Source: Ursus arctos (lineage: Eukaryota; Chordata; Mammalia; Carnivora; Ursidae). From it: a stretch of 64,000 nt of DNA. The stretch is taken from contig NW_026622863.1 of assembly GCF_023065955.2 (NCBI RefSeq), forward strand, positions 48,528,177 to 48,592,176, written 5' to 3'. The notes beneath the pieces are model-generated. The model was not told the DNA's origin. It did not search any database and worked only from the letters and a program-made list of their open reading frames with translations. Position numbers and translations under genes: made by a program. This document shows positions 9,760 through 21,495 of this stretch, one piece after another (the stretch's first letter is position 1; every line of letters starts with the position of its first letter).

Positions 9760-11404
9760 AAACAAACAAGAAAGATAGACAATTCAGTAATAATAGCTGG
9801 AGACTTCACCGCCCCCATTGTCAGTAATAGAACAATAAGGCGGATGGTCATCAAGAATATAGAATACTTGAAAAATCACTAGAAACCCACTAAACCTAAA
9901 AGACATCTGTAGAACACTTCAAAATAGCAAAATACACATTCTTCCCAAATACGCACATAACATTCTTCAAGATATGCCATATTCTAGGCCTTTTTAAAAA
10001 GCCTCGGTGATGTAAAAGGATTGAAATCCTACAAAGTATGTTCTCTGACCACAATGGAACTAAATGAGAAATAAATAACAGAAGAAAATTCAGAAGACTC
10101 ACAAACACGTGGCAGTCTAAAACCCAACTCCGAAGTAAAGTAACCAGTGGGTCAAGTAAAAGAAATCACAAAGGAAATTCAAAAATAGTTGGAGACAAAT
10201 GAAAATGAAAACACAGTGTATCAAAACATACGGCACACAGCTCACAGCAGTGATGACAGAGAACTTTATAGACATAAACGCCTATGTTATAAAAGAAAAA
10301 AGCTCTCAAAGCAATAATTTAGTCTTCTGACTAGAAAAATGAGAGCAAACAAACCCAGAGGAGCAGAACTAAGGAAATAGTGAAGATACCAAAGAAAATA
10401 AATGAAATGGGAGAATAGAAAAAACAAAACAAAAAAGTCGATAAAATTAAGTGTGTTCTTTGAAAAAATTAACAAAATTGACAAACCTTTAACCAAAACG
10501 ATCAAGAAAAAAGAATCCTTAAGTTAAAGCCAATCATTCCTAAACTTAAAAAAAATGAAACAACAGAACTTTCCAACTCATTTTATGAGGCTAATATTAC
10601 TCTAATATCAAAACCAGACGAAGATATCACAAGAAAACTGTAGACCAACATCTCTTAAGAAAAAATTCTCAAAAAAAAAAAAAATACTAGCAAACAAAAT
10701 CCAACAGCTATTTAAAGAATTAAAGAATTTACACTATGACCAAGTGGGATTTATCCCAGGAATGCAAAGTTGGTTCAACATTTGAAAATTAATCAATGTA
10801 AGAAACCTTATTAGTAGAATATGGTGGGGGGAAACATAGGATTATCTCAAATGATACAGAAAAGGCATTTGACAAAATCTGCATTCTTTCATGATTGAAA
10901 CAACAGCAGAGAACAAACTGCGTATTGAGAGAGCTTCCTCTACCTGATAAAGGGTATCTACAAGAAACCCCGCGGCTTACTGTAGGGGCAAAAGACTGAG
11001 CGCTCCCCCCTAACATCAGGAGCAGGACAAGTACATCCATTCTCACCACTCGATTTAACACAGCACTGGAAGTTCAAGCCAGAGAAATTAGGCAAGAAAA
11101 GAAAAAAAAATCAGACTGGAAAAGAAGATGTAGAACTATTCCTGTTTGCAAATGACTTGATCATCCTGTATGTTAAACATGCTGTAAGGAAGCTGCTAAG
11201 ACCGCGGTAGAACTAACAGATGAAGTGAGCAAGCTTGCAAGGGACAAGACCAACATATAAAAATCCATTGTATACACTAGCGAAGAACCATCTGACGTTG
11301 AAATTAAGAAACTAATTCGACTTACAACAGTACCAACAATAATAAAATACTTGTTCATAAATTTAACAAAAGTGCAGAACGCGTACACTGAAAACAAACT
11401 CTTG

Positions 11405-11611
11405 GGGGCGCCTGGGTGGCACAGCGGTTAAGCGTCTGCGGCTCAGGGCGTGATCCCGGCGTTATGGGATCGAGCCCCACATCAGGCTCCTCTGCTATGA
11501 GCCTGCTTCTTCCTCTCCCACTCCCCCTGCTTGTGTTCCCTCTCTCGCTGGCTGTCTCTATCTCTGTCGAATAAATAAATAAATAAATCTTAAAAAAAAA
11601 AAAGAAAAAAG
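11405..11611 (+). repeat. Young arctoid-type Can-SINE in LINE-1
   Basis: GGGGGCGCCTGGGTGGCACA head, GGCGTTATGGGATCGAGCCC middle, CTGGCTGTCTCTATCTC end, AAATAAATAAAT tail. The 15-bp flank GAAAACAAACTCTTG is repeated exactly on both sides. Confidence 0.95.
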
Positions 11612-12321
11612 AAAACAAACTCTTGAAAGGATTTAAAGAACATGTAAATAAACTGAACTACATCTATGTCCATACATTGAAAAGCAATATTGTGAAGATG
11701 CCAGTGCTCCCAAGTTGACCTACAAATTTAGTGCAATCCCTCTAAAAATTCCAGCTGGTTTCTCTGCAGAAATTAACAAGCTGATCCTGAAATTCATATT
11801 GGAATGCAAGGGACCCAGAATAGCCAAAGCAAAGAGGAACAAAGCTTACTACAAAGCCTCAGTAATTAATTCAGTATGGTACTGACCTAAGAGAGCCACA
11901 TATACGTCAATGGACAGAATAAACAGTCCAGAAACAAACCCGTATATTTATGGTCAATTAAATTCCACCCAAAGTGCTATGACAATTAAATAGGGAAAAG
12001 AATAATCTTTGCAACAAATGGTGCTGGGAAAACGGGGTGTCTATATGCAAAAAGAGACTAAGAAGGACATGGAGAAGGAGAGAAAGAAGAACGAGGGATC
12101 CCTTCTACATACTGTACACAAAGATTAACTTCAAATTGATCATAGACCTAAATATAAGAGCTCTATAAAACTCTTAGCAGAAAACAGTGGAATAAATCTT
12201 AAGGACGTTGGTTTAGGCAGTGTTTTCTTAGCTATGACATCAAAAACACGAGACAAAGAAAAAAATAGAGTTTATCAAAATTGAAAACCTGTGTGCTGCA
12301 CACAAAAATACCAAGGGTGCG

Positions 12322-12516
12322 GGGCGCCTGGGTGGCGCAGTCGTTAAGCGTCTGCCTTCGGCTCAGGGCGTGATCCCGGCGTTATGGGATGGAGCCCCAC
12401 ATCAGGCTCCTCCGCTGGGAGCCTGCTTCTTCCTCTCCCACTCCCCCTGCCTGTGTTCTCTCTCTTGCTGGCTGTCTCTCTCTCGGTCAAATAAATAAAT
12501 AAAATCTTTAAAAAAA
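12322..12516 (+). repeat. Young arctoid-type Can-SINE in LINE-1
   Basis: GGGGCGCCTGGGTGGCGCAG head and GGCGTTATGGGATGGAGCCC middle. The flank AAAAATACCAAGGGTGCG is repeated exactly. Confidence 0.95.
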
Positions 12517-13499
12517 AAAATACCAAGGGTGCGAAAAGACGGTCACATCATGGGAGAAAATATTTGCACATCACATATATGATAAGGGATGAGTATCCAG
12601 AATATGTTGATAAACTCTCACAACTCAGTAATGAAAAGACACCCCAATTTAAAAGTGGAAAAAGTATCTGAGTAGACACTTTTCCAAAAAGGATGTAGAG
12701 ACAGCCAATCAGCACACGAAGAGATGCTCATCACTGTTCACTAAGGGAATGCAAGTTAAAACTACAAGATATCACTGCGCACCCGCTACGCTGACTGTAG
12801 TAAAAAGAGAAGTGGAAAATAACAAGGATTGGAGAGGAGGTGGAGAAATCAACCCTCGTACGTTGCCGACAGGAACATAAAGTGGTTTTAGCAGCAGTGG
12901 GAAGCAGTTTGACAGTTCCTCAAAGAGTTAAGCATAGAATTACCATTTGTCCAGCAATTCTGCTCCTAGGTCCTTACCCCACTGAGAACAGGTACTCAAA
13001 ACAAATGCGTGTATACACATGTTTGTAACTGCACTATTCCCAGTGGCCAAAAGATGGGAACAGCCTAAAGGTCCATTAACAGGTGAATGGATAAACCAGT
13101 TGTGGGATATACGCTCACCTCTACAAAGGAAGGAAGTACTCATAAATTCTACAGTGTCAATGAACCTCAAAAATATGCTAAGTGAAAGATGAAAGTAACA
13201 TAAAAGGTCACATATGGTAGGAATGATTCCCTTCATACGAAATGTCTAAAGTAATAGGAAACTCCATGGAGACAGAATACAGATTGGTGGTTGCCAGGGG
13301 TAGGGATAAGAGGGAGTGAGGAGCAACAGCTAAACAGGTATGGGGTGGCCTCTGGCTCCAGTCCTAGGGTGGCTCAGATAAAAAGCAATTCTGGACGATG
13401 GTTGGGCTACTCTTCCTTCCACTTGAAAGAGAGAAGAAGGGGGGAGGAAGGGAAGGGAATACAGGGAAGGAGGTGAGAGAGATGTAGTTACCCAAAAGC

Positions 13500-13842
13500 A
13501 AGTGTTACGAACGCAGTAGGCATTGCTCATCTGGGTGGACCGTAGATGACAAAACTCCATCCACTTCTCCTTCCTCCCGGAGCCTGGACTGGAATAGGTC
13601 CCTAACTCGGGCACACAGTTGGTGCAGTTGAGTTTCATGCCTACGACCTTCCACCTCCCAGCAGCCTGATCTGAGAGCTCAAGGACTCGGGGAAACAGTG
13701 CGGGAAGCAGAGGCAGAAGGTGCAGTTGGAGCCCCAGAGGCAGGCCCATTTAGAGGGTCAGAAGGCGCCCTCATGACCGCTCCAGGGGGTTTGTAGGCCT
13801 CTAGATACCTGAGCACCAGCAGCTACACCCACAGTCCAGTAT
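13500..13842 (-). pseudogene. IGFL pseudogene exon 3
   Basis: Nucleotide resemblance to exon 3 of the 7.3-kb copy runs through TACTGG, CCTACAAACCCCCTGG (there CTACAACCCCTTGG), the TGTCATGAC-like stretch and the CTGCACCTTCTG block. Reading it needs at least two frame changes, and an in-frame TAG lies near its start. Confidence 0.65.
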
Positions 13843-13951
13843 CTGGGGGAGTCAGAGCTGGATTGGATTCCAAGGACCAGACTCGGACCTCTGGAGCCCC
13901 CACCTCCATCCATGGTACCATCTCTGCCCTCCACACTACACCTGCTCTCAC

Positions 13952-14002
13952 CTGCGATTCCTTCCGAGCCTGAGCTCAGGAGTTCAGAACGGAAGGCAGC
14001 GG
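13952..14002 (-). pseudogene. IGFL pseudogene exon 2
   Basis: 51 bp, against 50 bp in the other copy, with a consensus acceptor and a GTGAGA donor. The 3' ends are similar (GCTCGGAAGGAATCGCAG against GCTCAAGGACAGTCACAG). Confidence 0.6.
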
Positions 14003-14344
14003 CTGAGAAGCAGAGGGGCATGAGAATGATGGAGAGAGTGTAAGCATCCGGTCAGCATCGGGGTACCCAAGATGACGTCACTGAGCAGCGTTCACTGTGG
14101 GCAGCAGCTCAGCGTGGATGTCAGCACGGACTCGGGGTGACAGGGAAGTCTCCAGGAAGGGCTGGGTCTAATAGTTGCAGGTCAGGGGAGGGACTGAGGT
14201 GCAGTCAGAGCTCACCTGGGGATGATTACCAAGTAGGAAGCCAAGAATTGAGCAGGCGAGAGAGCATTACATTTGCGGTTCAGAGGTACATTGGGGATGT
14301 GACGAGACAGAAGCTTGGGGCCGGAGTGCCCCATGGATCCTCAC

Positions 14345-14363
14345 CAAAGATCCTGGGCGCCAT
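14345..14363 (-). pseudogene. IGFL pseudogene exon 1 with intact ATG
   Basis: ATGGCGCCCAGGATCTTTG then GTGAGG. It encodes MAPRIF plus one base, the same splice phase (one base) as exon 1 of the other copy but two codons shorter. Confidence 0.6.
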
Positions 14364-14425
14364 GGTCCTCGATTCTCGGCTCCAGAGCAGTTGAGGGCAG
14401 AGCAGCCTCAGAGCTGGGGCTGGAA

Positions 14426-14432
14426 CTTTATA
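14426..14432 (-). promoter_or_regulatory. TATA box of second IGFL copy
   Basis: Minus-strand GGTATAAAGTT, 63 bp before the ATG. The spacing agrees with the other copy within a few bases. Confidence 0.6.
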
Positions 14433-14499
14433 CCAGGACTTTTGATAGACACCCTTACCCACACCTAGGGAACTTCCTGGACTCACATGACAACAGAGG

Positions 14500-15089
14500 C
14501 GGCTGCTGCTAAAAGGGGAGGGGCATGAAGACTCATGGTTATGTTGAGCCTACCTTCAGCCTCCCCAGGGAGCACCTGGGACCGAGGATGGGCAAGCTGA
14601 ATCCATTTTTTAGAAGGAGTGATGGGGCAACTGTATCAGTGGCTCTTAGGAAAGAAGAGGAAGCTCGTGCCTGAGCCTCTGGCGGCCCTGTGCTTATTAA
14701 CCATTTGTATGCGACTCACTAGGAAAAATAGACATTACATCGTTATATGGCTCACAGTCCAAAAGAAAGTTTAATTACCCCATAGTGGTCAAGATTCTCT
14801 GCAGTGCATACATTTCTATTTCTAGTCTATTCTCTTTACATTTTTTAGGGTACCCATGATGACAAACTCCTTGCTTTTACATCCTGACCAAATGTCCTGA
14901 CCCACAGTTTGGAGAATACTTCTTCACCTTGCACTAGCTGAGGAGAGGGGAGACCTGGAGAGCAGGGAAGAGAGGGCTGGGAGGGGAACGTGCTGCCCCC
15001 CCACCCCTTGGGCACGACTCTGGTAATTGCACAGTTGTTTCTGCTTCAGAAGCCTCCTCCCTGGCTTCCTGCCCCCTGTCTCAATCCTC
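14500..15089. other. Stretch with no recognised feature
   Basis: Upstream flank of the second IGFL copy. No exon or repeat that I can name. Confidence 0.4.
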
Positions 15090-15540
15090 CTGTCCACCCC
15101 CTTCACAGGAGACAGACACTGGGATCTTCCACAGACTGAAACCTCATCACTTCTAGCCCTGCTGAGGACCCTGTGAAGTTAAGTCCAAAATCCTCGCGAA
15201 GGCCCAGAGGGCGACTGGCCCTGCCCTCTGTCCTCCCAGGGCTGAGCCCCACTGAAACAGTCGGTTCTTGCTCACTCTTAGAGTCATAGCTCAGATGTCC
15301 CTTCCTCCAGGAAGCCATCCCTGGTGCCCTTGACCCTCCCTCCCAACCCTACTCACTGTGGGTCACTATTGTCTGGGGTGGTCTGTGTCTCCTACTGGAC
15401 ATAAGAACCAGAAAGACACCTGGGGCTCAGTCACTACTGTGTCCCCAGCACTGACTAGCATAGGGCTGGTGACAGAGCAGGTGCTTGGGGAATAATGAGT
15501 GAATGAATGGATGAATGAATGAATGAATGAATGAATGAAT
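15090..15540 (-). repeat. LINE-2 fragment with (GAAT)n end
   Basis: GCTCAGATGTCCCTTCCTCCAGGAAGCC and GTGTCCCCAGCACTGACTAG followed by ATGAATGAATGAATG are typical antisense L2 3'-end words. The GAAT run spans about 15500-15540. Confidence 0.7.
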
Positions 15541-15614
15541 GCACCGTGTTCAGGATGTATCTAACTCCACATGTCTGTTCTGACATACAACCGGCTTTCT
15601 GAAAATTGGTCAGA

Positions 15615-15812
15615 AAGTAGCCTGGGGGGCTCAGTCAATTAAGCGTCTGCCTTCAGCTCAGGTCATGATCCCAGGGTCCTGGGATCGAGCCCCGTGTTGG
15701 ACTCCATGGTCTGTGGGGAGTCTGCCTCTCCCTCTCCATCTGCTTTTCCCCCCAGCTCGTGCTCTCCCTCTCTCTCAAATAAAATAAACTGTTTTAAAAA
15801 AATAAAAATAAA
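15615..15812 (+). repeat. Can-SINE
   Basis: Head AGCCTGGGGGGCTCAGTCAA, CT-rich body, A-rich tail. Somewhat diverged. Confidence 0.88.
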
Positions 15813-16139
15813 AACGGTATCATTCATGACCAACTGAAGAGGTTCTACCACCCACTAACATGGTGAGACCCAGTTAGGAGAACGCTGCTCTGTGGTACAG
15901 CAGCTGGAGAGAGCAGGTCTGAAACCGGCGACGTGGGGCGGGAGGGGAACATGACCTACTTGGGTCTCTCTTTTCCACTGCCCTGCCCGCGTTCTCTCTG
16001 TCCCTCCATCTCTGTCTCTCTCTCTTGCTCACTTTCTCTGTCCCTCTTCAGTGTCTGGATAGAGGATCAGGTGACCAGAGGACCTGCTGGATTCTGCTTT
16101 GTAAACGAGCCTGGCGAGCGGGGTCTCTTGTTGACCTAG

Positions 16140-19100
16140 ATCTGGAACATGGAGTGGTGTTTGGGGACAGGAGACCCTCAGCCTGAATCTAACCTGTGCA
16201 GGGTGACTGGTCCCCTTTCTAGGATTCTGGACAATCCTCAGGGATGAGTTTGCTCTGGAAGTTTCCCCAGTTCCCTACAGCCAAAACCATTAGGCACAAT
16301 CCCCAGGCTGGCACTGGGGACACTTTTCTGACATATTTTTCACGACTTAGGTCCTTTTCTTGTCAGATGCGAAACACAAGGCACTTCATAAATTTTGCAA
16401 TTTTACATAGACTGTCATTCGGGAGCTTGAACGCTTGGGAAGTGTGAGAAATGGTGGACGTGGGGGCCTTTCTCTGCTTCCAGAGATGGCAAGGTATGGG
16501 CACTTGGCACGTATGAACAAACTTCAAGATACTCACCATCATCTCCTGGTTTCCCTGAATAAAATCCCATCTTCATCAAAAGTCTCGGGGTTCTTGCACC
16601 GACCTCACCAGGATGTGCGACAGGGAGTTGGGACACGCACGAAGCCTAGGGAAGGAGGCGTCCGCGCTGAGCCTGAGTCCCACCTGTCTCCAGCCGCCCA
16701 GGGAAAAGAGGACAGGACCGCCACGCCCCCTGGCGGGCACCGGGCCTCCGGCGGGGCTGCGCTGAGCGTGGACCAGACAGGAATTGCCTACCCTCTCCTG
16801 GAAAAAAAAAAAAAAAGTCACCTCTCCTGGAATCCCAAACCCAGGCTGGCCTCACTGCTTGTGCCCCACGAGCCAGTAAGCAGTGGTGTGGGGGGGTCAA
16901 CTGCACTGGCCAATCGGCCTCTAATTGAAGGAAAATATTTAAATCCCAGCTTTACATCATTCAAAAAGTCATAAATTGAGCTGGGTGTGAATGATGTCAA
17001 AGGAAAAGCAAACACAAATATTAAGAGAAAATACGGGGTAATAAACTTAAAACAAAGTGGTAGCAATTGCCTTATGATGACATCTGAGAAAGGTCAGTGA
17101 TTCAGACTCCATCCAAACAAAAACTTTCCTATGGCATAATCGTTCTGTGTGTAGGGCTGAGCACATGACAACAGCCACTGGTGTCTTGGGAGGAACCATG
17201 GTTTCTATGTGGGAGAATGGAATTAGAAATATGGAATTTCAGAGGAAAAAAATGACCAGATAAGAAATCAGGCTACCCCCAACCATGGGGTTGCCCTTTA
17301 GAAAGTCCGGGGTAACCTAGATAGTTGGCTGCTTGAGTGACCCTCCTGCTCTTACGCTTTAAATTCGCCAGTAAAGAGTGAACCCGTGAAACCCTAGACG
17401 TTCCAGCCTCAGCCCCTAACAGAGGCGGAGCCCCCCGGTGCATGCATCTTCCCTCTCTCGCTAGCCGGAACCTCACTCTGGCCCAAGCATGCCATGTACC
17501 CCCCAGGGCTTGCGAGCGATCAGTCTTATTCACAGTTCCCTGATGGTTGTTGCTAAGGTGTGTCCTGCCTGTGATCATAATAAGAACCACAAGGGCAGGT
17601 CCAGCCACCACACTGGCTCCAGTGGGGGAAATGCTGTGTGCCCGCCCCCCCCATGTATGGGCCCAGGTGAGTGCCTCAGGCATTCCTATCACGTAGCATC
17701 ACTGCTGAAGGCTGAGACCCGCACGGTGCCCATTCATCAGGTGATAGACATGTAGGTTTCCAGTTTGAGGATCTTAGGAATAATTCTGCTCTGAATATTC
17801 TTGTACAAGTGGGTGTGAAAAGGTACTTCCTGCTTTTCACCTGGGGGGAGCGGGGGGAGGGCCTTCTGAGCAATGATGGAAATGATACCCTCTTGTTGCC
17901 AGGAGGGAGAGTTGGCTACTTCCTCCTGGAGCAAAGTCGGAAGCCCGTGGGGAAGCCAGTGACGGGAGGAAGGGAGATGTCCTTTTCTGTTTCACCTTCC
18001 AGAAGTACAGATCCCTGGCAGCCATACCCAAGAGCTGTGGGAACCTTGCACTGGGGGCCTGTCCAGGGGTGTCCGAGGTCAGGACCTTCCTGTCCTTTCT
18101 GGGGGGGCTGGCCCCAGACTGAGGGAGGTGGGCTGGGGGTGGCAGTCCAGCCCATGTCTGTGACCTGCAGTGGGTCTTCCTTGTATCCGGGGACCCAGGG
18201 TGAGAGAAGACCCCAACCCCAGGATGGGGGTTGGGAGATACTCTTCTATCCTCTGAGACCCTGAGCATCCTGAGTGGAGACAGAGTCCCCAGCAACTGTG
18301 TACATGGCGTTGGTTAGGGCAGCCCTAGTCCTTGTCCTCAGAGAGCTCTGGGACCAGTACAGATGATCGGCTCGTCCCCAGACAGTAACAACCAGAGGGA
18401 TCAGGGCTGGGATGAGGGACGAGGCAGCTGGTTGTGGAGCTTTTTCTTTGAGGATCTAGTGTCTCCTGTTGGGAGGCTGGACAGCTCCTGCCCAGGAATT
18501 TTATATTGATACGGGACAGATGACACACAGGTGCCAATGTGTCCGAAGTAAAGTTGATCATGCCCACAGACAGCGACAGGAACGTTCCTCTGTAAGGGGC
18601 AGGGCTCATGAGCCGTCTGGAGGGAAGGCCACGTGAGATGAGGTAAAGGGTGGCTTTGGTCTTCCTTTGGGCTGGGACTTGGGGTCCGTGAGGGTTCCTG
18701 GATGTGGGATGGGTTTATGTGGTTGGAACTTCCTGTTGGTACCAAGGGAGGGAGCATGTTGGCTCTCTTACCCATCTGCCCATGTGCAGCAGAACCGAGG
18801 GGTATGGGGCTGAAGCTGTCAGGATCTAACATCAAAAGTGGAGCCTTCCTCTTTATTCCGTGGAGGTGGATGGTACTGCCAGCAAACGGTTGGTGCTGCG
18901 TTCTGACTGAACTGTGGGAGGGTGCCACAGCCCAAGGACACACCCGGGTGGGTGGGTGGGTGGGTGGGTGAGGGGTGTCTTCCAGATCCATTGCTGATCC
19001 TTCAACTGGAGAAGCAGAAGGTCCCCAGGTGTGGGCCTGGGTCTCAGACCTCAGGCCCCAGGCAAGCAGGAGAGAGAAGCCTTTTCTCTCCAAGACCCTG

Positions 19101-19325
19101 AGGTAGGAGAGGTGCCCTTGTTTCCAGCGGTAACACGCCAGAGACTCAGGTGAGGTGATGAGGCATGACGCCGGCCACTTACCTCAAAGGGCTCGGGAAA
19201 CAAAAGTGAGGTCATAATATTTACTCACAGAATAGATGTGAGGATGGAGTTATGTGCCCTGACATAGCTTGTCACAGTCCCTGGTACATCATCTTTCAAC
19301 GAATCGGTAATTGAAATGTAAAATC
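16140..19325. other. Largely unique intergenic stretch between the IGFL remnants and HIF3A
   Basis: Few obvious repeats. Open frames of up to 230 codons occur (minus strand 18401-19093; plus strand 16435-16974), but they show no recognisable domain, no compositional sign of coding and no splice context. A short minus-strand piece near 16540-16600 has a GTGAGT donor after a Gly-rich codon run; I could not place it. Two CTCF-like motifs lie at 16.73 and 19.58 kb. (GGGT)n runs at about 18948-18970. Confidence 0.45.
16721..16739 (-). promoter_or_regulatory. CTCF-like motif, minus orientation
   Basis: The minus strand reads TGCCCGCCAGGGGGCGTGG. Against the core CCASYAGRKGGCRS it differs at the third core position (G for A) and the last. 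It is a strong-looking site in GC-rich unique DNA. Confidence 0.5.
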
Positions 19326-19420
19326 AGGGGCACCTGGCCGGCTCAGTCGGTGGAGCTCAGGATCGTGAGTTCAAGCCCCACGTTGGGCACAGAGATGACT
19401 TTAACCACATCTTAAAATGT
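19326..19420 (+). repeat. Short Can-SINE
   Basis: GGGGCACCTGGCCGGCTCAG head and GAGTTCAAGCCCCACGTTGG. AATGTAAAATCAGG is duplicated on both sides. Confidence 0.85.
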
Positions 19421-19482
19421 AAAATCAGGCCACTAAAAATATTTAACCGATGTGACCTTTCTATGTTGCTGTTTCTTCACAA

Positions 19483-19520
19483 ACACACACACACACAGAC
19501 ACACACACACACACACACGC
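19483..19520. repeat. (CA)n microsatellite
   Basis: ACACACACAC with one AGAC interruption and a final ACGCAC. Confidence 0.9.
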
Positions 19521-19574
19521 ACTTCAGAGGTGTATGTGTGAGTGTGTAGATCATCACACCCACCCTGATTTCTG

Positions 19575-19588
19575 CCACTAGAGGGCAC
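19575..19588 (+). promoter_or_regulatory. CTCF-like motif, plus orientation
   Basis: CCACTAGAGGGCAC matches every position of the core CCASYAGRKGGCRS and is preceded by TG. It points towards HIF3A, opposite to the site at 16.73 kb. Confidence 0.6.
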
Positions 19589-19803
19589 CTCAGGTTAGGT
19601 TAGCTTAGATAGACCAGCGGTTCCGAACTCCTTTATACTCTTAAAAATTATTGAGGACCCCCAGAAAGTCTTCGTTTATGCAGGCTGTGGACAGTGTGGT
19701 GTACTGGTAAGCCAGCTGTCTGAAGGAAAAGGAACCCCGTGATGTGGTGTTTCCACAGTGTAATACTCTCACCATGACCCATTTCAAGCTACCAAAGTTT
19801 TAT

Positions 19804-19998
19804 TTTTTTTTAAGATTTTTATTTATTTATATGACAGAGAGAGAGAGAAAGAGTACAAGCAGGGGGAGCAGCAGGGAGAGGGAGAAGCAGGCTCCCCACT
19901 GAGCAGGGAGCCCGATGTGGGACTCGATTCCAGGACCCTGGGATCATGACCTGAGCTGAAGGCAAACGCTTAACCGACTGAGCCACCCAGGCGTCCTA
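19804..19998 (-). repeat. Can-SINE, antisense
   Basis: Tail TTTTTTTTAAGATTTTTATT, reversed head CTGAGCCACCCAGGCGTCC. AGCTACCAAAGTTTTA is duplicated on both sides. Confidence 0.92.
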
Positions 19999-20289
19999 AG
20001 CTACCAAAGTTTTAACAACTGGCTCACATGATCCTGAACATTTAACAGTTGGGTCTGCGGGTCAGTAGGGGCTGGCACCAATACACCACTGGAAAGCTAA
20101 CCATATTTACCTTACATAAATGTAAACAACGTTTTTAAAGATGTATTTAGTCATTTTGAAATAGCAGAAATAAATCTCTTACATTACTGCCAGAGCAATG
20201 ACATCCTCATATATCACAGAGCCTCTGAAAAGTCTCACTGCTCTCTGGGGAAAATAATAGACAAATAGCATCTTAGAATTATTATGAAG

Positions 20290-20484
20290 GACGCCTGGGT
20301 GGCTCAGTCGGTTAAGCGTCTGCCTTTGGCTCAGGTCATGATCCCAGGGTCCTGGGATCGAGCCCCCCCCCCCCCCATTGAGCTCCTTGCTTAGAGAGGA
20401 GCCTGCTTCTTCCTCTCCCTCTGCCTGCCGCTCCCTCTGCTTGTGCTCTCTCTCTGTGTCAAATAAATAGAATCTTAGAAAAAA
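20290..20484 (+). repeat. Can-SINE with C run
   Basis: GACGCCTGGGTGGCTCAGTC head; a run of about fourteen C replaces part of the B-box region; tail CAAATAAATAGAATCTT. Confidence 0.9.
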
Positions 20485-21495
20485 TAGAAAATAGATACTT
20501 TATAATATTATTTTATTATCGTGAAATGAAATCTGTACACAGCCCAGCTTACCCGTGCATCTAATCTCTAACTGAAATTCATTGCGGTGCATTGTCTGTA
20601 ATATAGAGAAGAAACAAAGGAAAAATACAATCTGCTGTCCTTCACCAGACACGTGTGTTTAAGAATCGAGGAGGTGGTTAGATTTTAGAAGGGTGGTGTA
20701 CATCCGTGACACCTGGGCTGTAAGCCCAGCTGGGGTCGGGGTGGCTCCTGGAATCAAACTCTTCAGTATTTCTGCAGGGAAATGCGGGCTCTTCACCTCA
20801 GAGTGGGATGAATACCGATTGCCAAGAAGAGCCTGTGACAGATCAGCCAAAAAGCCAACTTTTTGGAGTTACTTGGATCTTGGGATTATGAGTGGGTGAT
20901 GGAGAGCCTGTAATTTATAAGGAATGGGAAGCGCTCCGTTAGCTCAATGCTCCCAGACATAACAGAGCCCGCTGTCCCTGCTTTTGGTGAATTACACGTT
21001 TAGATTTCGGGTGGATAAGACAAGATTCAGTCAAATGTCTGTTTTTCTTTTTCGCTGGCATTTTGGAATAAGGGCTAAGTAAGAACATTGATCTGTCAAT
21101 GTGGACTACAGGACAAGCCAAAGCAGGGCGGCCAGCTAGATTGTCTGGGATTCAAACACCACGATGAGGGGAGACGTCAATGACCGAATTCTTGGAAATG
21201 GTGAACGCTCCCAGTACCAACTTCTGCCCCAAATAGGGTATGATCTTCCCTTGATTCACATGGGCTTGCTTTTCTGGAAGATTCAGAGCAGATGAAAATA
21301 GTGCAAAAGTCTTGCTGTTTAGAGCTAGAATGGGAGCCGCTGCCAGGAACGGATTCCTTCTGCCCATGCAGACTCCAGCAGGACCCAGGAAACCCCGCCT
21401 CGTCAGGGCTGTGCAATGGATCACAAGAGGCTTGGGGTCCCTGGTCCCAGCCACCAGTTGCCAGAAACCTTAGATTTACATACACCTCGTGGGAC
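20485..21495. other. Stretch with no recognised feature
   Basis: I looked for further IGFL exons and found none. Frames of up to about 106 codons lack recognisable features. Confidence 0.4.

Larger units (their letters stand above)
9760..13320 (+). mobile_element. Long LINE-1 ORF2 and 3' region relic
   Basis: Sense-strand L1 blocks appear in the expected order: TAATAGCTGGAGACTTCA early, GGATTTATCCCAGGAATGCA at 10.75 kb, GGTGCTGGGAAAAC at 12.0 kb, ATTACCATTTGTCCAGCAAT at 12.95 kb, and the 3' part to about 13.3 kb. Stops and shifts are everywhere, so it is dead. Two Can-SINEs with exact target duplications are inserted. Its 3' end lies next to the last exon of the second IGFL copy. Confidence 0.85.
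13500..14432 (-). pseudogene. Second IGFL copy, pseudogene
   Basis: A second IGF-like family copy, on the same strand as the one at 7.3-8.3 kb. Exon 1 (14363 to 14345) is ATG GCG CCC AGG ATC TTT G before a GTGAGG donor: MAPR, the N-terminus I recall for human IGFL1. Exon 2 (14002 to 13952) follows CTTCTCAG and ends GCAG/GTGAGA; joined to exon 1 it is open (MAPRIFAAAFRSELLSSG...) but has lost its hydrophobic character. Exon 3 (from 13842, after CTGACTCCCCCAG) hits TAG after seven codons. The cysteine core survives only across frameshifts: NCTFCLCFPHCFPES (about 13725-13685), then VVGMKLNC. The first CC pair is lost (Ser, Gly). Promoter and splice signals thus outlived the coding sequence. Which human IGFL gene it corresponds to is unclear. 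Confidence 0.7.

Noticed and set aside
12322..12516. tRNA-like sequence as a possible tRNA gene
   Set aside because: It is the tRNA-derived head of a Can-SINE with exact target duplications, not a foldable full tRNA.
16435..16974. 179-codon open frame, plus strand
   Set aside because: No recognisable protein, runs through an A run and a CTCF-like motif. Not supported as coding.
18401..19093. 230-codon open frame, minus strand
   Set aside because: Pro/Ser/His-rich without domain, signal or splice context; it includes translation of a GGGT run. Chance frame in unique GC-rich DNA.
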